Below, piece by piece: positions 57,444 through 64,000 of a stretch of DNA of 64,000 nucleotides. This DNA comes from Coriobacteriaceae bacterium AM48-5 (GTDB lineage Bacteria; Actinomycetota; Coriobacteriia; Coriobacteriales; Coriobacteriaceae), in contig JAQEDJ010000001.1 in assembly GCA_027669525.1 (NCBI GenBank), positions 1 through 64,000 of the forward strand, read 5' to 3'. Position 1 is the stretch's first letter, and every line of letters starts with the position of its first letter. Made by a program: the position numbers and the translations under genes. The notes under the pieces are model-generated. The model saw nothing but the letters and a program-made list of their open reading frames with translations. It searched no databases and was not told the origin of the DNA.

Positions 57444-57562
57444 GTCACTACCAGCGTTTCAAGCATCAGTTTGGAACAGGGAAAACGCGCTAAAAAGGCT
57501 TTGCCGTTAAGGGCGGCGAAGAACCAAGAGCACGTGTTCATCAAGAACGAAGGAGAATCTGT

Positions 57563-57961
57563 ATGAACCTTACAGACCCGATCGCAGATATGCTTACGCG
57601 CATCCGTAACGCTAACTCTGTGAACAAGGCCACGGTCTCCATGCCGAGCAGCAAGAAGCTCGTCGAGATCGCTCGTGTTCTGCACGAGGAGGGCTACATC
57701 GAGGGCTACGATGTCGAGGACACCGTTCCCCAGAAGACTCTGCACATCACGCTTAAGTATGGTCCCAAGAAGGCTAAGGTCATCAACGGCATCCGCCGCA
57801 TTTCCAAGCCGGGCCTGCGTAAGTACACCGGCGTTGCCGACATGCCCCGCGTCCGCGGTGGCCTTGGTACCGCCATTATTTCCACCAGCCATGGCGTCAT
57901 GACCGACCGCGATGCTCGCAAGCACAACGTCGGCGGCGAGATCATCGCTTACGTCTGGTAA
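57563..57961 (+). CDS. rpsH: 30S ribosomal protein S8
   Basis: The 132-residue S8 begins [20 protein letters not shown] and ends with the signature [26 protein letters not shown]. It binds the central domain of 16S rRNA. In E. coli it represses the spc operon by binding near the rplE start. Confidence 0.96.
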   Translation: MNLTDPIADMLTRIRNANSVNKATVSMPSSKKLVEIARVLHEEGYIEGYDVEDTVPQKTLHITLKYGPKKAKVINGIRRISKPGLRKYTGVADMPRVRGGLGTAIISTSHGVMTDRDARKHNVGGEIIAYVW

Positions 57962-57994
57962 TTCGCTCGGTAGGTAGAAGGAAAGGAGATCACC

Positions 57995-58530
57995 GTGTCT
58001 CGTATCGGTAATAAGCCTGTCCAGATTCCCGCCGGAGTCGAAGTGGCAGTCAACGGCAACAACGTTGTCGTCAAGGGCCCCAAGGGCCAGCTCGAGCTCG
58101 ATGTCTTTGAGAAGCTCGCTATCAACGTCGAGGACAACGTCCTCACCGTTTCCCGTCCCGACGACGAGCGTGAGACCCGTGCCCGCCACGGCCTCACCCG
58201 CGCCCTCATCCACAACATGGTTGTTGGCGTTTCCGAGGGCTTCGAGAAGAAGCTCGAGCTCGCCGGCGTCGGTTACCGCGTGCAGCAGAAGGGCAAGAAC
58301 CTCGAGTTCTCCCTGGGCTTCTCGCACCCCGTGATCGTCGAGGCTCCCGAGGGCATCACCTTCGAGGTTCCCGACAACACCCACGTGAACGTCAAGGGTA
58401 TCAACAAGCAGCAGGTCGGTCAGATCGCCGCTGAGATCCGCGGCCATCGTCCTCCCGAGCCTTACAAGGGCAAGGTATCCACTACGTTGGCGAGCACATC
58501 CGCCGCAAGCTGGGTAAGGCCGCCAAGTAG
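57995..58530 (+). CDS. rplF: 50S ribosomal protein L6 (frame broken near 58478)
   Basis: The protein starts [21 protein letters not shown] (GTG) and has two L6 repeats with [16 protein letters not shown]. One G is missing near 58478 (AAGGGTATC to AAGGTATC); restored, the end is [18 protein letters not shown] with a stop at 58530. As read, the frame runs to 58609. A hairpin (CCAGCACC/GGTGCTGG) follows at 58556-58577. Confidence 0.95.
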
Positions 58531-58605
58531 TCGTAACCGACTTACTCGCATAAGACCAGCACCCCGTCAGGTGCTGGCAAGATCAACCTTTTTAGGAGTT
58601 TACGT

Positions 58606-58974
58606 ATGAACAAGCATAAGGCGAAGCTGGAAGGCCTCAAGCGTCGTCAGCGTCGTGTTCGCGGCAAGGTCTCGGGTACCTCCGAGCGTCCGCGTCTTCG
58701 CGTGACCCGTACTAACGCCAACATCTATGCCCAGATCATCGACGACAGCAAGGGCTCTAGCCTGACGCTCGTCTCTGCCTCGACCCTCGAGGCCGAGTTC
58801 AAGGGCACCCACACCTCGAACAAGGAGGCTGCGGAGAAGGTCGGTCAGCTCGTTGGCAAGCGCGCCATCGAGGCCGGCATCACCAAGGTCGCCTTCGATC
58901 GCGGTGGCCGTATCTACCATGGCCGCGTCAAGGCCCTCGCCGACGGTGCTCGTGCCGCCGGTCTCGAGTTCTAG
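58606..58974 (+). CDS. rplR: 50S ribosomal protein L18
   Basis: The 122-residue L18 begins [31 protein letters not shown] and ends [26 protein letters not shown]. It binds 5S rRNA. Confidence 0.96.
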   Translation: MNKHKAKLEGLKRRQRRVRGKVSGTSERPRLRVTRTNANIYAQIIDDSKGSSLTLVSASTLEAEFKGTHTSNKEAAEKVGQLVGKRAIEAGITKVAFDRGGRIYHGRVKALADGARAAGLEF

Positions 58975-58988
58975 GAGGTATGTAGCAC

Positions 58989-59513
58989 ATGGCTCGTAAT
59001 CAGAAGCAGCAGCGCGAGGCCTCCGAGTTCGAGGAGCGCGTCGTTTACATCAACCGCGTGTCGAAGACCGTCAAGGGTGGTCGTCGCATGAGCCTCGTCG
59101 CTCTCGTCGTCGTTGGCGACGGCAAGGGCAACGTCGGCGTTGGCATGGGCAAGTCCGCTGAGGTGCCCATGGCCATCTCCAAGGCATCTCTCGATGCCAA
59201 GAAGAACATGTTCCACGTGCCGGTGACCGAGCAGGGCACCATCCCGCACGAGGTTCTCGGCCACTTTGGTGCCGGCCGCATCATCATTAAGCCCGCTGTC
59301 GAGGGTACCGGCGTTATCGCCGGCGGCGCTGTGCGTCCCCTCTTTGAGCTTGCTGGCATCAAGAACGTCCTGTCCAAGTCCCTCGGTACCGACAACGGCC
59401 TCAACATCATCAAGGCTGCCGTCGAGGGCCTCAAGGAGCTCTCCAGCCCTGAGGACGTCGCGGCTCGCCGTGGCCTGACGGTCTCCGAGATGTTCGTCGG
59501 TAAGGAGAACTAA
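58989..59513 (+). CDS. rpsE: 30S ribosomal protein S5
   Basis: The 174-residue S5 contains [41 protein letters not shown], the double-stranded RNA-binding domain, and the [25 protein letters not shown] region. AGGAGGT precedes the ATG. Confidence 0.96.
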   Translation: MARNQKQQREASEFEERVVYINRVSKTVKGGRRMSLVALVVVGDGKGNVGVGMGKSAEVPMAISKASLDAKKNMFHVPVTEQGTIPHEVLGHFGAGRIIIKPAVEGTGVIAGGAVRPLFELAGIKNVLSKSLGTDNGLNIIKAAVEGLKELSSPEDVAARRGLTVSEMFVGKEN

Positions 59514-59515
59514 GC

Positions 59516-59698
59516 ATGGCTGACACCATCAAGATCAAGCAGGTCCGCAGCACCAACGGTTGCAAGCAGGACCAGGTCCGTACTGTCCGTGCCCTCGGTC
59601 TCCACAGGATCCGCGAGGTTCGCGAGATTGCTGACAACGAGTCCGTCCGCGGCATGATCTTCAAGGTCAAGCACCTTGTCGAGATTGTAGAGGAGTAG
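59516..59698 (+). CDS. rpmD: 50S ribosomal protein L30
   Basis: The 60-residue protein (IKIKQVRSTNGCKQDQVRTVRALGLHRI...) is L30. It begins two bases after the rpsE stop. Confidence 0.95.
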   Translation: MADTIKIKQVRSTNGCKQDQVRTVRALGLHRIREVREIADNESVRGMIFKVKHLVEIVEE

Positions 59699-59701
59699 CA
59701 A

Positions 59702-60151
59702 ATGCAGCTTCACGATCTTACTCCCGCGCCCGGTTCCACCAAGAACCGCAAGCGCGTTGGCCGTGGCAATTCTTCGGGTCACGGCACCACTTCTGGCCGC
59801 GGCCAGAAGGGCCAGGGTTCCCGCTCTGGCGGCACCAAGGGTGCCGGCTTCGAGGGTGGCCAGACTCCGCTGGCTATGCGCCTGCCCAAGCTTCCGGGCT
59901 TCCGCAACCCCCGTCGTATCGAGTACACCGCTGTTAACGTTGAGCGTCTCGAGCGTAAGTTCGAGGACGGCGCTGTGATCGACGGTGCCGCTCTTAAGGC
60001 CGCTCGCATCACCAAGAGCGAGTTCGAGCCCGTCAAGGTGCTCGGCAATGGTGAGCTCACCAAGAAGTTCACGGTCAAGGTCGACAAGGTCAGCGCTTCT
60101 GCGCAGGCCAAGATCGAGGCCGCCGGCGGAAAGGTCGAGCTGCCGTGCTAA
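59702..60151 (+). CDS. rplO: 50S ribosomal protein L15
   Basis: The 149-residue L15 has the Gly/Arg-rich N-terminus ([19 protein letters not shown]) and the later [25 protein letters not shown]. The stop overlaps the secY GTG by seven bases. Confidence 0.96.
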   Translation: MQLHDLTPAPGSTKNRKRVGRGNSSGHGTTSGRGQKGQGSRSGGTKGAGFEGGQTPLAMRLPKLPGFRNPRRIEYTAVNVERLERKFEDGAVIDGAALKAARITKSEFEPVKVLGNGELTKKFTVKVDKVSASAQAKIEAAGGKVELPC

Positions 60152-61431
60152 ATGGTCTTAAGAATGCTTTCCGCATCAAAGAATTGCGCGAAAAGATTCT
60201 TTTTACCATAGCTATGCTCGTCGTGTACCGCATTGGTGCGCACGTTCCTGTGCCCGGCATTCCCTTCCAGGGGATGCTGGGCCTTTTCTCGACCGATAAC
60301 AATTCGGTCGCCGCAGGTGCTATGGCCCTCCTGAATCTTTTCTCTGGCGGCGCGTTGAGCTATGTGTCGGTGTTTTCGCTGGGCATCATGCCTTACATCA
60401 CCAGCTCGATCATCCTCCAGATGCTCCAGGCCGTCGTGCCTTCCCTGCATGAGCTTGCCCGCGAGGGCGAGGTCGGTCAGACCAAGATTACGCAGTATTC
60501 GCGTTACCTCACCCTGGCTCTGGCAATCCTCAACTCCGTGGGTTACCTCTTCCTCTTTAAGAGCTTCGGCATCAGCTTCAATGGCGCCGGCGCTCCCGAG
60601 ATCATCTTCGACCTCATGATCGTCGGCACGCTCACTGCGGGCGCTATGCTGATCATGTGGATTGGTGAGCTCATCACCCAGCGCGGTATCGGTAATGGCA
60701 TGTCGCTGATCATCTTCGCGAACATCATGGCCGGCCTGCCGCAGGCGATCTTCTCCAGCACCGAGGGCAATGCCGGTGGCATCATTACCATGGTGATCAT
60801 TTGCGCCATCATCCTGCTGGTTATCCCGCTGATCGTTTTCCTTGAGCGCGGCCAGCGCCGCATCCCGGTCTCCTACGCCAAACGCGTCGTGGGCCGTCGC
60901 ATGATGGGTGGCCAGACCACCTACCTGCCCATCAAGGTCAACACCGCGGGTGTCGTGCCGATCATCTTCGCTTCGGCGCTGCTGTACTTCCCGGCTCAGA
61001 TTGCCGTGTTCTTCCCCGGCATCGGCTGGATTCAGGCAGTTGCCTCTGCGCTTTCGACCGGTTGGCTCAACTGGGTGCTTAACGTTGTCCTCATCGTGTT
61101 CTTCGCGTACTTCTACACCTCCATGGTGTTCAACCCCGATGACACGGCCGATAACCTTAAGAAGCAGGGTGGCTTTATTCCGGGCGTGCGTCCGGGTAGG
61201 GCTACCGCGGCCTACATCAAGAACGCGCTCAACAAGATTACGCTTCCCAGCGCTGTCTTTTTGGCTCTCATCGCCATCGTGCCTTCGATCATCTTCTCCT
61301 TCACGGGTAACCATCTGATCCAGGCATTTGGCGGCACGTCCATCCTCATCATGGTCGGCGTCGTGCTCGACACGGTCGATAAGCTCGAAGGCCAGATCAA
61401 GATGTATGATTACGATGGATTCTTTAAATAG
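60145..61431 (+). CDS. secY: Preprotein translocase subunit SecY
   Basis: The 428-residue channel protein has ten hydrophobic helices and SecY signatures near the start (GAHVPVPGI) and in [19 protein letters not shown] and [13 protein letters not shown]. The start is GTG at 60145 inside rplO. It forms the membrane channel for protein export, in the usual place after rplO. Confidence 0.96.
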   Translation: MLNGLKNAFRIKELREKILFTIAMLVVYRIGAHVPVPGIPFQGMLGLFSTDNNSVAAGAMALLNLFSGGALSYVSVFSLGIMPYITSSIILQMLQAVVPSLHELAREGEVGQTKITQYSRYLTLALAILNSVGYLFLFKSFGISFNGAGAPEIIFDLMIVGTLTAGAMLIMWIGELITQRGIGNGMSLIIFANIMAGLPQAIFSSTEGNAGGIITMVIICAIILLVIPLIVFLERGQRRIPVSYAKRVVGRRMMGGQTTYLPIKVNTAGVVPIIFASALLYFPAQIAVFFPGIGWIQAVASALSTGWLNWVLNVVLIVFFAYFYTSMVFNPDDTADNLKKQGGFIPGVRPGRATAAYIKNALNKITLPSAVFLALIAIVPSIIFSFTGNHLIQAFGGTSILIMVGVVLDTVDKLEGQIKMYDYDGFFK

Positions 61432-61449
61432 GCTAGAGGAGGATTGCTC

Positions 61450-62076
61450 ATGAACCTCGTATTGCTCGGAGCTCCGGGTGCCGGCAAGGGCACCGTCGCA
61501 CAGGAGCTCGTCGCCGAGTTTGGCGTCGCTCACATTTCCACGGGCGACCTGCTGCGTGCTGCCGTCAAGGGTGGCACCGAGCTTGGTATTCAGGCTAAGA
61601 AGTACATGGACGCTGGCGAGCTCGTTCCCGACCAGCTCGTGATCGACCTTGTCAAGGAGCGCCTTGCCGCCGATGACGCCCAGCAGGGCTTCATCCTCGA
61701 CGGCTTCCCGCGCAACACCGCCCAGGCCGTGACGCTCGATTCCGAGCTCTCCGCCATGGGTCGCGAGATCGACTGTGCCCTTCTGGTCGATGTGGCCCCC
61801 GAGGTCATTATCGATCGTCTGTCTTCGCGTCGCACCTGCCGCGCCTGCGGTTACACCGGCACCGCTGCCGATGCTACCTGCCCCAAGTGTGGTGGCGAGA
61901 TGTATCAGCGCGACGACGACAAGCCCGAGACCATCAAGAACCGTCTCGACGTCTACGAGAAGTCCACGAGCCCGCTCGTCGACTACTATCGTGGCCAGGG
62001 TCTGCTCAAGTCGGTCAACGGTGACCAGGCTCGCGAGACCGTGTACGGGGATGTCAAAGAGGCTCTCGGTCTATGA
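61450..62076 (+). CDS. adk: Adenylate kinase with a zinc-type lid
   Basis: ATG 61450 (after GAGGAGGA) gives MNLVLLGAPGAGKGTVAQ, the P-loop. The AMP site is HISTGDLLRAAV and DGFPRNTAQ. The lid domain has four Cys (CRACG, CPKCG), the zinc form. It balances ATP, ADP and AMP. 208 residues. Its stop overlaps map by four bases. Confidence 0.95.
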   Translation: MNLVLLGAPGAGKGTVAQELVAEFGVAHISTGDLLRAAVKGGTELGIQAKKYMDAGELVPDQLVIDLVKERLAADDAQQGFILDGFPRNTAQAVTLDSELSAMGREIDCALLVDVAPEVIIDRLSSRRTCRACGYTGTAADATCPKCGGEMYQRDDDKPETIKNRLDVYEKSTSPLVDYYRGQGLLKSVNGDQARETVYGDVKEALGL

Positions 62077-62861
62077 TCAAGATTAAGTCTGCAACGCAAA
62101 TCGAGCAGATGAAGAAGGCAGGAGCGCTATCTAAGATGGCGCTCCGCCACGTTGGAGCCATGGTCCGTCCCGGCGTTTCGACCTTTGAGCTCGATCAGCT
62201 CGCGGAGCAGATTATCCGCATGCATGGCGGCACGCCGGCCTTTAAGGGTTACGGCGGGTTCCCGGGGACCATTTGCGCATCGATCAACGATGCCGTGGTC
62301 CACGGCATTCCCAACCCCGACATGATTCTGCGCGATGGCGATATCATCTCCATCGATACGGGAGCCGTTGTCGACGGTTGGGTCGGCGATAACGCTTGGA
62401 CGTTTTTCGTCGGCACCCCCACGCCCGAGGCCAAGGCCCTGTGCGAGGTTACGCGCGATTGCCTTAAGGCTGCCATCGAGCAGGCTGTTCCCGGTAACCA
62501 TATCGGGGATGTCGGTTATGCCGTTCAGTCCCTCGCCGAGTCTCACGGTTACGGCGTGCTTCGTGACTATGTGGGCCATGGCATTGGCCGTGTGATGCAC
62601 GAGGACCCCAACGTTCCTAACTATGGAAAGAAGGGGAGGGGCGTTCGCCTCCAGGCTGGCATGGTCATTGCCATCGAGCCGATGGTTACGATGGGTTCCA
62701 ACCATGTGAGCACGGGCTCCGACGGTTGGATTGTTACGACCAACGACCACCTGCCCGCCGCGCACTACGAGAACACCGTCGCCATCACCAATGACGGTCC
62801 GGTGATTCTCACCACCGACGCGCAAGGTGCTTGGTGTTCCTTGCAGGGCGGTGAAATGTAG
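62073..62861 (+). CDS. map: Methionine aminopeptidase, type I
   Basis: The 262-residue enzyme has metal-ligand motifs SIDTGAVVDGWVGDNAWTF (two Asp), YVGHGIGRVMHEDP (His) and AIEPMVTMG (Glu), with a second Glu in HYENTVAIT. It removes the initiator Met. The start overlaps adk as ATGA. Confidence 0.95.
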   Translation: MIKIKSATQIEQMKKAGALSKMALRHVGAMVRPGVSTFELDQLAEQIIRMHGGTPAFKGYGGFPGTICASINDAVVHGIPNPDMILRDGDIISIDTGAVVDGWVGDNAWTFFVGTPTPEAKALCEVTRDCLKAAIEQAVPGNHIGDVGYAVQSLAESHGYGVLRDYVGHGIGRVMHEDPNVPNYGKKGRGVRLQAGMVIAIEPMVTMGSNHVSTGSDGWIVTTNDHLPAAHYENTVAITNDGPVILTTDAQGAWCSLQGGEM

Positions 62862-63004
62862 GACTTGCGTCAAATGCACGCCTTAACATTTCAAATGTAA
62901 CAAGCTCCACTTAGTTGTGGAGCCATTACGAAGTTATTACGATGCGTGCATACGTGTTGTAAAATACTCAATCGCTGTCGTTTTCTAGAGAAAGATGATT
63001 GCTT

Positions 63005-63223
63005 GTGAAGAAGGAAGACGCAATTGAGCTCGAGGGTACGGTAAAGGAACCGTTGCCCAATGCCATGTTTAAGGTTGAGCTCGAGAACGGTCATTCGGTT
63101 CTGTGCAACATTTCTGGCAAGATCCGAATGAATTACATCCGTATTCTCCCCGGTGACAGGGTTGTCGTGGAGCTTTCCCCGTACGACCTGACCCGCGGCC
63201 GCATCACCTATCGCTACAAATAG
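63005..63223 (+). CDS. infA: Translation initiation factor IF-1
   Basis: The 72-residue OB-fold protein reads [52 protein letters not shown], matching IF-1. I choose GTG 63005; a TTG at 62999 is also possible. It binds the 30S A site. The gap after map (62862-63004) probably holds a promoter. Confidence 0.94.
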   Translation: MKKEDAIELEGTVKEPLPNAMFKVELENGHSVLCNISGKIRMNYIRILPGDRVVVELSPYDLTRGRITYRYK

Positions 63224-63373
63224 CGGCACGCATACACGCACTCCATTTCCGACTGCAGGCTTAGCTCAACCTACGGTCGGATTGTGTGTGAAGACCAGCC
63301 ATAGTTTTAAACGCCTGCGGCTGGGCGAGTAGATAGTAGGGAAGTAGTTTGAGCGCTACCGAAAGGAAGAACG

Positions 63374-63486
63374 ATGAAGGTACGTCCTCGGTCAAGAAGA
63401 TGTGCGATAAGTGCAAAATCATTAGGCGCCATGGCAAGGTCCTCGTCATTTGCGAGAACCCCCGTCATAAGCAGCGTCAGGGTTAA
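63374..63486 (+). CDS. rpmJ: 50S ribosomal protein L36 (frame broken near 63388)
   Basis: ATG 63374 follows AAAGGAAG. After restoring one base near 63388 (CCTCGG to CCCTCGG or CCTTCGG), the protein reads [37 protein letters not shown], the 37-residue L36 with its zinc ligands. As read, the frame is closed. Confidence 0.92.
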
Positions 63487-63500
63487 GAGAGGAGACTACG

Positions 63501-63875
63501 TTGGCCCGTATTAATGGTGTCGACCTCCCGCGTGAGAAGCGCGTTGAGATCGGTCTGACCTACATTTACGGCATCGGCCGCACCACTGCGACGAAGATTT
63601 GCGTCGAGTGCAACGTTAACGTGGATACGCGCGTTAAGGACCTCACCGAGGATGAGGTTAACGCCATCCGTGATTATATCGACAAGAACCAGATCATGGT
63701 TGAGGGCGACCTCCGCCGTGAGCGCAACCAGAACGTCAAGCGCCTTATGGACATCGGCTGCAACCGCGGCCTTCGTCACCGCAAGGGCCTCCCGGTCCGC
63801 GGCCAGCGCACCCACACTAACGCTCGTACCCGCAAGGGCCCGAAGCGTCAGATCGGTGCTAAGAAGAAGAAATAA
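63501..63875 (+). CDS. rpsM: 30S ribosomal protein S13
   Basis: The 124-residue S13 starts at TTG 63501 ([26 protein letters not shown]) and ends with the basic tail [22 protein letters not shown] precedes it. Confidence 0.95.
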   Translation: MARINGVDLPREKRVEIGLTYIYGIGRTTATKICVECNVNVDTRVKDLTEDEVNAIRDYIDKNQIMVEGDLRRERNQNVKRLMDIGCNRGLRHRKGLPVRGQRTHTNARTRKGPKRQIGAKKKK

Positions 63876-63889
63876 GGAGCGCTAGATAG

Positions 63890-64000
63890 ATGGCTACTGC
63901 TAAGAAGAACGTTCGCGCTGCCCGTCTGAAGCGCGCGGACCGTAAGAACATTTCCGTGGGCCAGGCTCACATTCGTTCTACGTTCAACAACACGATCGTT
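63890..64000 (+). CDS. rpsK: 30S ribosomal protein S11, N-terminal part
   Basis: ATG 63890 begins MATAKKNVRAARLKRADRK and continues to QAHIRSTFNNTIV at the window edge, the S11 start. The rest lies outside the window. Confidence 0.93.
   Translation, partial: MATAKKNVRAARLKRADRKNISVGQAHIRSTFNNTIV

Noticed and set aside
60148..61533. Minus-strand open frame over secY
   Set aside because: Antisense to SecY with all its family signatures; shadow frame.

Overview
The window looks like a Collinsella-type actinobacterium (Coriobacteriia) from the gut. I infer this from the high-GC coding style, the fused AccD-AccA carboxyltransferase, the zinc-type S14, L24 and adenylate kinase, and the anaerobic purine/selenium-type gene set. 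No database search was possible, so the genus is an inference.

Layout. (1) 1-3807: end of a fatty-acid synthesis operon, accB-fabZ-accC-accDA. (2) 3848-7030: an orphan PTS EIIC, a cation-diffusion transporter and a histidine phosphatase. (3) 7077-13325: a long hairpin element, then the S10-type ribosomal cluster rplC-rplD-rplW-rplB-rpsS-rplV-rpsC-rplP-rpmC-rpsQ-rplN-rplX, closed by a strong terminator. (4) 13331-23070: insertion-sequence debris (IS3 remnant abutting a truncated mtnN; IS200/IS605 remnant) around a LevR-regulated mannose-family PTS with a GH172/DUF2961 enzyme and a ROK sugar kinase. (5) 23477-29651: oxidoreductase, DeoR regulator, a hairpin cluster, RluA, U32 peptidase, RidA. 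(6) 29766-32341: YheO/DauR-type regulator, NCS2 purine permease and a decayed ssnA fragment. (7) 32381-45190: an accessory island with three ATPase/nuclease-like genes (each preceded by its own repeat array), an exonuclease, a large uncharacterised protein with a Gly/Ala-rich hydrophobic segment and a DUF262-DUF1524 (GmrSD-like) protein. (8) 45314-56311: second YheO-type regulator, ygeX, ygeY, ygeW, arcC, ygfJ, hydA, yqeC, yqeB, xdhC, the anaerobic purine/urate cluster. (9) 56623-64000: the rest of the ribosomal cluster, rplE-rpsN-rpsH-rplF-rplR-rpsE-rpmD-rplO-secY-adk-map-infA-rpmJ-rpsM-rpsK.

The main structural surprise is that the usually contiguous S10/spc ribosomal cluster is opened between rplX and rplE by about 43 kb. 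The purine cluster inside that insert is itself opened by the 13-kb accessory island, which lies next to a destroyed ssnA.

A caution for every gene: about thirty reading-frame breaks occur, including in single-copy essential genes (rpsC, rplP, rplF, rpmJ). Nearly all can be repaired by restoring one G or C in a short G/C run. I treat these as assembly or consensus errors and give the reconstructed gene extents. The ssnA, mtnN, IS3 and IS200 remnants are different: they have lost whole segments or key residues and look truly decayed.
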